DNA of 13,105 nucleotides from assembly GCA_947589525.1 (NCBI GenBank), contig CANQAW010000029.1, positions 1 to 13,105 on the forward strand, read 5' to 3'. Both the position numbers and the translations under genes were made by a program. Origin of the DNA: Candidatus Gastranaerophilales bacterium. Its GTDB lineage: Bacteria > Cyanobacteriota > Vampirovibrionia > Gastranaerophilales > Gastranaerophilaceae. Positions 7,326 through 13,105 of the stretch are shown here, piece by piece. Every line of letters starts with the position of its first letter. Position 1 is the stretch's first letter. A model generated the notes under the pieces. The model was not told where the DNA came from. It ran no database searches and worked only from the letters and a program-made list of their open reading frames with translations.

Positions 7326-7520
7326 TTATTCTCCCAAAAGTGTATTTTTACCCGTAACGGCTTCATCGGTTAATCCGAAAGCGGAAGTTTTAACATTTTG
7401 AGCAAAACCGCTTTTTTTGTTCTGATTTTGCGAATTTTTTGTAACGGAAGCATCCGCCTGTTTACGTTCAACAATTTCAGGCTGAATATTGGGTACGGAA
7501 GGCGTTTTAACAAAACACAT
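7326..7520 (-). CDS. Small phage protein of the 'MC...KTLLG' type
   Basis: A 64-residue protein with an MCFVKTPSVPNIQP start and a C-terminus of GKNTLLGE. Small podoviral proteins with an MC-x-x-x-P-x-x-P start, a proline- or charge-rich middle and a K-T-L-L-G end are common near the portal or terminase genes, and I recognise the pattern although not a confirmed function. The middle (QADASVTKNSQNQNKK) is polar and probably disordered. A perfect AAAGGAGAT site precedes the ATG, 15 bases after the terminase stop. Gene length, spacing and conserved ends argue that it is real despite its size. It may be a minor virion or head-completion protein; that is inference. Confidence 0.75.
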   Translation of the reverse strand: MCFVKTPSVPNIQPEIVERKQADASVTKNSQNQNKKSGFAQNVKTSAFGLTDEAVTGKNTLLGE

Positions 7521-7535
7521 AATTATCTCCTTTCT

Positions 7536-8861
7536 TTAGTCGAAGGGTTCAAATTCGCTTTGCACGCAAGAGCTAACTTCGTAAACATCTGAAATAACAT
7601 TGTTTAAGCAATAGTTAACCGCATACAAAGCCATCATCAACGAATCTGCATAATCAGGACTTTCGCTGTGCAATTTTCTTATCTCTTTTTTATCTTGAAT
7701 TGCAATCAAACCGTTCGGCTTATATATTTTCTTAATGTACTCAAGCTGTCTTATCGTATTTTTATCGGTCAGCTTTAAATATCCCTTTTCCAAATATTCC
7801 CTTAAAGCAAGATATCCGTCTGCACGGGCATTAAGCGCATATTTAGAAAGAGGTTTTTTAGCACCTCTAAAACCGACGGTGCCGTTAATAATTTTTTGAA
7901 TACTAATCCAAATCGGATAACCCAGACCGTCTGCATCCACAATTAATAAACTCGGAGACCATCTGGAATAAAGACTTATTATTTTGCCCTGAGTTATGTC
8001 GGTATCTGTTTCAGACCAAGTTATAGTGTCTTTTTCAAGCCACATATTTGTGCTTTGACGAACCAGAAGTTTTGCCACACACAAATCAGCGCCCGAAGCA
8101 GATAAATCAACACTCATAACCGAAGCTTCATTGAGATACATGTCTTTTTGATATTCCAAATTAAATGCGTTATCCAACGTTTGAGATGAAATTAAAAATT
8201 CGTTATTGTTTGTCAAAGGATATCCGAGCCAAATATGATTATAGTCGTTTAAATTGGTATTTTTTGAGATATAAGCTTCATTTAAAATTTTTTCGTCAAC
8301 AAATGGGTTATCAAAATAGCAGATATTTATATGCAAACAATCTTTTCGTTTGGCACAAAAGCCATATACGGCATCAAACCGTGTAAAACGATTCATGGTA
8401 AAAATTATAACCGAATTTTTCTTTCTGATTGTAGGAACGATAATATCAAGAGTCGATTTTGTAATTGATTGAGCTTCGTCTATCCAAAGTATATCAATAC
8501 CTTCAAGACCTTTAATATTTACATTTCCCTGCTCTCTAAATCCCTTGAAAAATATACAGGAATTTGTAGAATTTTCGCTAAGCCTGTCTTTTTTTATCGA
8601 GTAAGATAATTTATATTTATCAATTAAATCCACAAAAACGGTTTTAACGGATTCGTTAATCGAGTTTTGAATTTCTCTTCCGCAGCAAATTCTGACTTTG
8701 CGCATTTGAGCTATATACAGCAAAAAACGTGCAACGCTTTGGGTTTTACCCGAAGCTCTCCCGCCTTCCAAAAGGAAATAAGAATAATTATTAAAATTGA
8801 ATATAAAAGGAAACAATTTAGGCGGAATATTTAATATCTCGGGAATTACCAACGATTTCAT
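7536..8861 (-). CDS. terL: Terminase large subunit (packaging ATPase and nuclease)
   Basis: A 441-residue motor protein that pumps phage DNA into the procapsid and cuts it. The Walker A loop is GGRASGKT (33-40), the deviant form typical of terminases. Walker B is ILWIDEA (124-130) with E129 as the likely catalytic glutamate. A motif III-like stretch is VIIFTMNR (151-158). The C-terminal RNase H-like nuclease shows SVDLSASGAD (250-259, D252), LLIVDADGLG (305-314, D309 and D311) and SPDYADSLMMAL (401-412, D403 and D406). All acidic residues expected for metal binding are present, so the enzyme looks functional. Length is usual. The ATG overlaps the stop of the preceding gene as ATGA, indicating translational coupling. 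Confidence 0.95.
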   Translation of the reverse strand: MKSLVIPEILNIPPKLFPFIFNFNNYSYFLLEGGRASGKTQSVARFLLYIAQMRKVRICCGREIQNSINESVKTVFVDLIDKYKLSYSIKKDRLSENSTNSCIFFKGFREQGNVNIKGLEGIDILWIDEAQSITKSTLDIIVPTIRKKNSVIIFTMNRFTRFDAVYGFCAKRKDCLHINICYFDNPFVDEKILNEAYISKNTNLNDYNHIWLGYPLTNNNEFLISSQTLDNAFNLEYQKDMYLNEASVMSVDLSASGADLCVAKLLVRQSTNMWLEKDTITWSETDTDITQGKIISLYSRWSPSLLIVDADGLGYPIWISIQKIINGTVGFRGAKKPLSKYALNARADGYLALREYLEKGYLKLTDKNTIRQLEYIKKIYKPNGLIAIQDKKEIRKLHSESPDYADSLMMALYAVNYCLNNVISDVYEVSSCVQSEFEPFD

Positions 8862-9178
8862 TCTTGACGATTAAATTCTTCTCCGATGTTGAGTTTTAGC
8901 TGTTGACCATCAATTGTAATTTCGCCCATTTTAACAATGGTTCCGATTTCAAGATTAGCTTGAGAATATAAATTTGCAATTCTTGCTTTATTTTCGACAG
9001 CCCGAAGCGCTGCGCCGATATTGGGATTTCCGTTTTTATCAAAAGAGTTAAGAGCAATGTTTTTTAATTCATCAAATTCATTTATTGCATCAATTTGCGT
9101 ATAGCAAGGATTTCGGTTTTTGGCGACGGAAAAATTTTCAGTAGTCTTGTATGTTAATTTTGATTTTAAATCACTCAT
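8858..9178 (-). CDS. Probable terminase small subunit
   Basis: A 106-residue protein whose gene ends in a 4-base ATGA overlap with the large terminase. Small terminase subunits bind the packaging site and load DNA onto the motor. The best sequence evidence is 'NPNIGAALRAVENKARIANLY' around 51-71, the alanine-rich A-x-x-A-[IV]-E helix seen before the end of many small terminases, and the following 'VKMGEITIDGQQLKLNIGEEF' hairpin region. An obvious N-terminal helix-turn-helix is missing, and the protein is shorter than many relatives, so DNA binding may lie elsewhere or in a partner. The start overlaps the preceding gene by 8 bases. Position makes the assignment likely. Confidence 0.7.
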   Translation of the reverse strand: MSDLKSKLTYKTTENFSVAKNRNPCYTQIDAINEFDELKNIALNSFDKNGNPNIGAALRAVENKARIANLYSQANLEIGTIVKMGEITIDGQQLKLNIGEEFNRQE

Positions 9179-9593
9179 TTTTGATTTTCTTTACTAAAAT
9201 TGAATTTCCCCAAAAATCACAAGCATATTGCTCAATTGCAACAATTTTACCGTTTTTCTTAATTTCTTTATTTAAACCAAACTTAAATCCCGAAGGCATT
9301 TTTTGTTTTGTTTTAAAACGAAGCATAGTAGAAACAATATCTTTCTTTAATTTTTCTTTAATTCTGACCGCACCGCCCGAGTAGAAATATTGTTCAAAAA
9401 AATCATTAGTTACGGCATTACAATAAGAATACATGGCAATTTTTTTACCGCATACGGGACAATTTGCAATATACAAACGCCTGTTTGTTAAATTGTCTTT
9501 ATCAAGCAAATACCAAATATCCTCAGCCTTAAAAACACTGTTGCAATGGCGCACAATACCCCCTCTCATATTTTCGTCAGCCTCGTTTCTCAA
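9171..9593 (-). CDS. Unknown phage protein with a CPVC knuckle; start uncertain
   Basis: A protein of up to 140 residues (counted from the TTG at 9593) which I do not recognise. It has a C45-P-V-C48-G-K zinc-knuckle-like motif, plus C17, C58 and C125, so a metal-binding fold is possible but not shown. The sequence is basic in the second half, with 'SGFKFGLNKEIKKNGKIV' ending in 'YACDFWGNS'. It is the first gene of the leftward block and overlaps the small terminase by 8 bases. The start is unsettled: the TTG at 9593 lacks a ribosome site, while the ATG at 9569 has GAGG about 11 bases upstream and would give 132 residues. The reading frame stays open 16 codons above the TTG with protein-like content, so the true N-terminus may be longer or lost. 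Confidence 0.65.
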   Translation of the reverse strand: MRNEADENMRGGIVRHCNSVFKAEDIWYLLDKDNLTNRRLYIANCPVCGKKIAMYSYCNAVTNDFFEQYFYSGGAVRIKEKLKKDIVSTMLRFKTKQKMPSGFKFGLNKEIKKNGKIVAIEQYACDFWGNSILVKKIKNE

Positions 9594-9715
9594 TCTAAAA
9601 GATGATACAAATTTGAATTGTCCGAAAATTACTTTTTTAAATTAACACATTTTTTCCAAAACTTCACCTTTTTGCGCCATTTTTAAGACTGTTGTACAAA
9701 AAATGAGCTATTTTC

Positions 9716-9744
9716 TTGCAAAAAAAACATATTTGTTTTATAAT
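9716..9744 (+). promoter_or_regulatory. Promoter of tRNA-His
   Basis: TTGCAA at 9716-9721 and a perfect TATAAT at 9739-9744 are separated by exactly 17 bases. The predicted start near 9751 is about 20 bases before the tRNA. This shows that the tRNA still has its own promoter and that the phage/host junction lies to the left of 9716. Confidence 0.85.
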
Positions 9745-9771
9745 TACGAAGCGCCTAATTTTAGCTAATAT

Positions 9772-9848
9772 GGCGGGTATCGCCAAGTGGTCAAGGCATC
9801 GGATTGTGGTTCCGATATACGTGGGTTCGACTCCCACTACCCGCCCCA
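9772..9848 (+). tRNA. tRNA-His (anticodon GTG)
   Basis: A full cloverleaf can be drawn. The acceptor stem is GCGGGTA/TACCCGC with the additional G-1 at 9772 paired to C73 at 9845, the hallmark of histidine tRNA. The anticodon stem TCGGA/TCCGA encloses TTGTGGT with anticodon GTG at 9806-9808. The T arm is GTGGG, TTCGACT, CCCAC. The terminal CCA (9846-9848) is encoded. Nothing in the gene is broken. Confidence 0.97.
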
Positions 9849-9850
9849 AT

Positions 9851-9875
9851 AAAAAGACTCTTTTAGAGTCTTTTT
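9851..9875. terminator. Symmetric terminator between tRNA-His and the glycosyltransferase
   Basis: AAAAAGACTCT, a TTT loop and AGAGTCTTTTT form an 11-bp perfect stem two bases after the tRNA CCA. Because the stem begins with A5 and ends with T5, it works in both directions and can also stop the leftward glycosyltransferase transcript, whose stop codon is at 9949. Confidence 0.85.
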
Positions 9876-9948
9876 ATTATATAGCAGAAAATACCAAAAA
9901 ATAGCAGATACAACAAATAAATTACTAAAAAGCGGAAAAAATTAACGA

Positions 9949-11670
9949 CTAATCTTTTTGGTAAACAAAGAACGAATAACCGTTTGCTTCATCTCTGTAT
10001 TTTTTTATAAATTTAAGATTTTTATCCGCCATATTTTTGGCATCAATATGTACTTTTGCCATTAACAAAGGATATACCTGAATATAGTTATAGCTGTCAT
10101 TGTTAAAAGAATATCCCTGTTCTATATATCCCGTCATATTTTCATTCATTGAAAATATAATAAATTTTTGACCTTTATTCATATTTTTAAATAGGGTTTC
10201 AAGATTATTTGAGTATGCCTTAGGTATTTTATTTTCAAATATATAGCTTCGGTAAAGCTCTTTAATATTACCCGAATTTAGTTTTTTTGAAAGCTTTTTG
10301 CCGAAATAATATTCCAAAGAATTACGGTCTTTCAAAAACAATGCTTCATCAAAAGAGAAAGGAACCAATTTACCCTTCTTAATGTGCATTTTTACAACTT
10401 CACCCGAAAAAGGAATAAACAGCAAATCGTTTTGGTTGAGATTTGCATTTTTTTCTACGGTATCGCTAAAAGTGCTTAAGTGTGCAAAATTAAGATTTAA
10501 TACATTTTTTGGAGTTAAAAACAAAAATAATATGTTTAAATATATCAACAGAGAAAAAAACAAAATTGAAACTATTTTATTTCTGATTAACGAAAATCCA
10601 AAAGAAACAACGGATATAATAATCGGGAAAAATATTAACAAATACTTAGTTTCATAATATATTGCACCGACACTTGAAAGCAAAAGTATATAAAGCAAAG
10701 AAAGCAGGGAAGGAAGGGTATAAAGAAGCATTCTTTGATTTTTGGAGTTAATTGCTTTAAACAAAGCAAATAAACCGATTAAAATCGGAGTCAAAGTAAG
10801 CACAATATATCTTCTGGTAAAAATAACATCGGTAATTTCTCTAAAGCCCGAATTATACACTAAATTATAATTATCGTTTGAAAAGAAATTTTCCAATATA
10901 TCAACTAAAGCAAGCGGTGAAAAAATCATTATATCCTTTGAAAAAGAACAAATGTTAGTTAAACTTGTACAATAGTTATAAATAATAAATACAATTGCAG
11001 GCAGAGAAATTAATGTAATAATGCAATAAATTAAGATAAAGTCTTTAATATGACGTTTTTTAATAAGCACATAGCTAAATCCGACAATTGCAAGAAAAAT
11101 TTCGTATATAAGAGAAAAACCAAAAGTATACAGAAGTAAAACATGCAAAATTATAAAAGAAATCGTAATATTTTTTTCAAATTTCTCCAGCATTTTTACA
11201 AAAAGAAAAGTCATAAACAATGCTAAAGGCATTACAAGGCAATAAAATGCAATTTCCACGGAATAATATATGCAAAAAGTACTGCACGCAAGAAAAATAG
11301 CGCAAAAATAACCCGCAGTTTTATTAAATAAATTTTTTGTACAATAAAAAGCAATAACAACTAAAGGCAAGGATAAAATCAATGAACACAAATGAGCCGA
11401 AAATGCACTGTTTTTAAATAATTTAGTCCAGATATGCAAAATAATATAGTACAAAGGCATATCCGTGCTTCTTGTTAAAACTTCTTTAATGCTTGAAAAA
11501 ACAGAGCTTTGAGAAGCAAAATACATGGAGCGCACTTCGTCAAAAATCGGTTCTCCGATATTATTTATAGCAACAAGTCTAAGCACCAAAGCAAAAATAA
11601 AAATACAGCCTAATGTCAACAGCTCAATTTTGTTTGATGCCAGATAATTTTTGATTTTATTTAATATCAT
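9949..11670 (-). CDS. Membrane glycosyltransferase of the GT-C (PMT/ArnT-like) class
   Basis: A 573-residue polytopic membrane protein with roughly a dozen hydrophobic segments in the first 400 residues and a soluble C-terminal part, probably outside the cytoplasmic membrane. After the first membrane helix (about 16-35) comes 'GEPIFDEVRSMYFAS', where D44-E45 fits the catalytic acidic pair at the start of the first outer loop in GT-C enzymes that use polyprenyl-phosphate sugars. A second family-like feature is 'YYETKYLLIFFP' before a late helix, comparable to the R-Y-L-x-x-x-x-P region of PMT/ArnT proteins. It probably transfers a sugar to a lipid, glycan or protein at the cell surface; the acceptor cannot be told. 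It is a single gene, with an extended -10 promoter on its right and a shared terminator on its left. Confidence 0.82.
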   Translation of the reverse strand: MILNKIKNYLASNKIELLTLGCIFIFALVLRLVAINNIGEPIFDEVRSMYFASQSSVFSSIKEVLTRSTDMPLYYIILHIWTKLFKNSAFSAHLCSLILSLPLVVIAFYCTKNLFNKTAGYFCAIFLACSTFCIYYSVEIAFYCLVMPLALFMTFLFVKMLEKFEKNITISFIILHVLLLYTFGFSLIYEIFLAIVGFSYVLIKKRHIKDFILIYCIITLISLPAIVFIIYNYCTSLTNICSFSKDIMIFSPLALVDILENFFSNDNYNLVYNSGFREITDVIFTRRYIVLTLTPILIGLFALFKAINSKNQRMLLYTLPSLLSLLYILLLSSVGAIYYETKYLLIFFPIIISVVSFGFSLIRNKIVSILFFSLLIYLNILFLFLTPKNVLNLNFAHLSTFSDTVEKNANLNQNDLLFIPFSGEVVKMHIKKGKLVPFSFDEALFLKDRNSLEYYFGKKLSKKLNSGNIKELYRSYIFENKIPKAYSNNLETLFKNMNKGQKFIIFSMNENMTGYIEQGYSFNNDSYNYIQVYPLLMAKVHIDAKNMADKNLKFIKKYRDEANGYSFFVYQKD

Positions 11671-11674
11671 TATT

Positions 11675-11703
11675 TTATCCCGTTTTATAAATTCCTGTAT
11701 AAT
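11675..11703 (+). promoter_or_regulatory. Probable promoter of the 368-residue gene
   Basis: A perfect TATAAT lies at 11698-11703, preceded by a weak -35 candidate TTATCC (11675-11680) at 17 bases. The predicted start near 11710 leaves a leader of about 54 bases with AAGGAG at 11751-11756. The -10 is convincing; the -35 is poor, so an activator or another start is possible. Confidence 0.5.
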
Positions 11704-11706
11704 TAC

Positions 11707-11715
11707 AGTATAGCA
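11707..11715 (-). promoter_or_regulatory. Extended -10 promoter of the glycosyltransferase gene
   Basis: Read leftward, TGCTATACT is an extended -10 element. The predicted start near 11700 leaves a leader of about 30 bases before the ATG at 11670. It lies three bases from the rightward TATAAT at 11698-11703, so the two polymerase sites overlap. Confidence 0.55.
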
Positions 11716-11763
11716 AAAATATTTTTTTAGGACAGTTAATTAATATACAAAAGGAGATAATTA

Positions 11764-12870
11764 ATGAAACTGCTGTTTAATTGCCACAATATCGCTTCAA
11801 ATTTTAAACTTATGAATTTCAGCTCTAAAAACACAATAACGCCCGCCATAAAAAACGACAGCGTTGAATTTTCAAAAGAAATAAAAGAAAAAACAGCCCT
11901 TGCAAATTCTATCAGTAAAAAAACCTCTATAGATTTTACAAAAGCAATGGCTATGGTCGAAAAATATTATAAAAGTGAAAAACTTGAAGAATTAATGAAT
12001 AATTCGGAAATGTTTGAAGAAAAAACCGCAAAAAAGCTTTCACTTGAAGAAGCGATAGTATATTTAAACTACAATTTGGAATACGATTACGAACTGTCTT
12101 CGCAACAAAATAAAATTTCACCTCTTGAATTAGCACCCTATCTTGATAAGGGACTATCGACGCAAGAAGCAAGCGAAGCAATAAAAGCCAAGAAAAATAT
12201 GTCTTGTGAAGAATATGAAAAATTTGAAAAAAAATATTTTTATTTCTTAAACATTGCAAGAAAAAATTCGGAAAAATTTTATATGCAAAGCATGCTAACC
12301 AAGGGTAACTTTTCGATTTTTGCCTCTAAACTTGCTCAAAATCCCAAAAAATTCAATAAATTAAGGGAAAAAACAAAAGATGAAAATATAAGCGCATCAG
12401 ATATATTATCCGCATTATATAATATAGGAATTTTTGCTCAGGATGAAAATTTAAAAAACAAAGATATTATTGAAATAATAAATTACAATAAGTTTGCACA
12501 AACAAAAGACAAAACATTCTTAATCGAACAGGCAATTGAAGAAATTGTTAATAACAAAAAAGGAGCGCTAAAATCTCCTTTGTATGCAAGTTATGTATTG
12601 ATAAACAAACATTCGCTTCCCCGAGAAGCAGTATTAAAAAGCTGTCAAGATATAACCTTAAGAAAAAATCTTGAAGAAGTGGTTGATTTAATTTCCAAGA
12701 ATGAAAAAAAAGAGCCAAAATCGGGATTATACAGAATTATGACAATTGAGGAAGCAATTGAAGCGGTTAAAAATAAATTAAATAAAAAGCAAATGAATGA
12801 ATTTTTAACATATATCGATTATGAAGGTGCCGATGCAAAAGAAAGTGCAATTAAAGCAAGTAAAAAATAG
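11764..12870 (+). CDS. Unknown lysine-rich helical host protein with an early 'NDSVEFS' stretch
   Basis: A 368-residue protein without a recognised domain. It is very rich in Lys, Glu, Asn and Ala and almost all helical. The N-terminus has no classical signal peptide; instead a polar 30-residue segment leads to 'NDSVEFS' (31-37). From memory, many unrelated proteins of Gastranaerophilales have a similar short N-terminal segment ending in a D-S-V-x-F motif, which would suggest a shared tag or sorting signal, but this is unverified. Several segments share a loose [ST]-x-x-E-A pattern: SLEEAIVYL (93-101), LSTQEASEAI (about 131-140) and TIEEAIEAV near 337, possibly degenerate helical repeats. The start is supported by AAGGAG seven bases upstream. 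A GC-rich terminator follows. Reality as a gene is firm; function is unknown. Confidence 0.85.
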   Translation: MKLLFNCHNIASNFKLMNFSSKNTITPAIKNDSVEFSKEIKEKTALANSISKKTSIDFTKAMAMVEKYYKSEKLEELMNNSEMFEEKTAKKLSLEEAIVYLNYNLEYDYELSSQQNKISPLELAPYLDKGLSTQEASEAIKAKKNMSCEEYEKFEKKYFYFLNIARKNSEKFYMQSMLTKGNFSIFASKLAQNPKKFNKLREKTKDENISASDILSALYNIGIFAQDENLKNKDIIEIINYNKFAQTKDKTFLIEQAIEEIVNNKKGALKSPLYASYVLINKHSLPREAVLKSCQDITLRKNLEEVVDLISKNEKKEPKSGLYRIMTIEEAIEAVKNKLNKKQMNEFLTYIDYEGADAKESAIKASKK

Positions 12871-12878
12871 ACATATAC

Positions 12879-12907
12879 AAAAAACCCCGAGAAATCTCGG
12901 GGTTTTT
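12879..12907. terminator. Bidirectional terminator between the 368-residue gene and the GGGtGRT gene
   Basis: CCCCGAG (12885-12891), an AAAT loop and CTCGGGG (12896-12902) form a strong 7-bp G-C stem, flanked by a run of A on the left and T5 on the right. It therefore ends the rightward transcript and, read the other way, the leftward GGGtGRT transcript, which stops at 12922. Confidence 0.92.
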
Positions 12908-12921
12908 GATGAAAATATGAA

Positions 12922-13105
12922 TTAACAACCACCCATTGCTTTTTGAACAGCAACCGCACAAGCAACGGTAGCGCCGACCATAGGATTGTTACCCATACCG
13001 ATAACACCCATCATTTCAACGTGAGCGGGAACAGAAGATGAACCGGCAAATTGAGCGTCACCATGCATTCTTCCCATTGTGTCCGTCATGCCGTATGAAG
13101 CAGGG
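12922..13105 (-). CDS. GGGtGRT-family protein, C-terminal 60 residues
   Basis: The visible C-terminus reads PASYGMTDTMGRMHGDAQF, continues through AGSSSVPAHVEMMG and NNPMVGATVA, and ends KAMGGC. This matches the very conserved tail of the GGGtGRT protein family, whose name-giving glycine-rich motif lies just upstream of this part and so beyond the right edge. The family is about 330 residues long, so only about a fifth is seen. Its biochemical function is not established as far as I know. The stop at 12922 is preceded by intact coding sequence, and a shared terminator lies just downstream. It is a host housekeeping-type gene and marks this side as chromosome. The final cysteine is a variable feature I would not interpret. 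Confidence 0.88.
   Translation of the reverse strand, partial: PASYGMTDTMGRMHGDAQFAGSSSVPAHVEMMGVIGMGNNPMVGATVACAVAVQKAMGGC

Larger units (their letters stand above)
1..9650 (-). mobile_element. Partial prophage: podovirus packaging, head and tail genes
   Basis: A continuous leftward block carries terminase, portal, scaffold, capsid, decoration and tail adaptor genes, with small gaps or overlaps between most neighbours. The order is that of a podovirus late operon. Capsid, decoration and portal sequences look like epsilon15/BPP-1-type phages, and the tail adaptor looks like T7 gp11. The block ends on the right before a tRNA-His promoter, beyond which the genes look chromosomal. The right limit is approximate because no attachment-site repeat can be seen in one window. 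The left end, with any integrase, lysis and regulatory genes, is outside. Integration is inferred from the adjacent host genes. Confidence 0.85.

Noticed and set aside
1..9593. Recoded stop codon use, known from some gut phages
   Set aside because: The phage genes end normally at TAA, TGA or TAG with correct spacing to the next ribosome site, including TAG in portal and adaptor, so the standard code fits.
9664..9849. Leftward open frame of 61 codons over the tRNA
   Set aside because: It is the antisense of tRNA-His and its promoter; the conserved look comes from the tRNA.
9881..9908. Direct repeat ATAGCAGA at 9881-9888 and 9901-9908
   Set aside because: Eight bases in AT-rich DNA is expected by chance; it is not an attachment site on this evidence.
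1..13105. CRISPR array, insertion sequence, toxin-antitoxin pair or retroelement
   Set aside because: No regularly spaced repeats, transposase, paired small genes or reverse transcriptase motifs were seen on either strand. BPP-1-like capsid genes made me look for a diversity-generating retroelement, but the part of the genome that would hold one is outside.

Overview
The window looks like the right-hand end of an integrated tailed phage (about 1 to 9650), followed by ordinary bacterial chromosome (about 9700 to 13105). The DNA is AT-rich and most genes have an AGGAG-type ribosome site. The host end carries a tRNA-His, a membrane glycosyltransferase, a lysine-rich unknown protein with an early 'NDSVEFS' stretch, and the C-terminus of a GGGtGRT-family protein. 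From recalled protein style I favour a gut bacterium of the Gastranaerophilales (non-photosynthetic Cyanobacteriota, 'Melainabacteria'). An AT-rich Firmicute is the main alternative, because no marker gene settles it.

Phage part. All genes but one read leftward, in the order of a podovirus head-tail operon: a small Cys-rich unknown protein, terminase small subunit, terminase large subunit, a small 'MC...KTLLG' protein, portal, an unknown 314-residue protein, scaffold, major capsid protein, a Bbp16-type decoration protein, a transcription terminator, a candidate internal virion protein, a T7 gp11-like tail adaptor, and the N-terminal 386 residues of a large tail protein that runs off the left edge. 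The capsid, decoration and portal genes resemble epsilon15/BPP-1-type podoviruses, and the adaptor resembles the T7 tail tubular A family. No integrase, repressor, replication or lysis gene is in the window; if present they lie to the left. All late genes appear intact.

The exception is a rightward gene (4330-4758) between scaffold and the 314-residue gene. It encodes a small exported protein with a signal peptide and four cysteines, and has its own strong extended -10 promoter. This is the layout of a 'moron', a cargo gene that can be expressed while the late operon is silent, and it is the most interesting item here.

Host part. The tRNA-His has a consensus-like promoter and a symmetric terminator that can also end the leftward glycosyltransferase transcript. 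The glycosyltransferase and the rightward 368-residue gene diverge from a 93-bp region where two -10 elements sit face to face. A GC-rich hairpin lies between the 368-residue gene and the leftward GGGtGRT gene and can serve both. No stretch longer than 300 bases lacks a gene. The longest gap, between the first phage gene and the tRNA, is about 180 bases and holds the probable phage/host junction.
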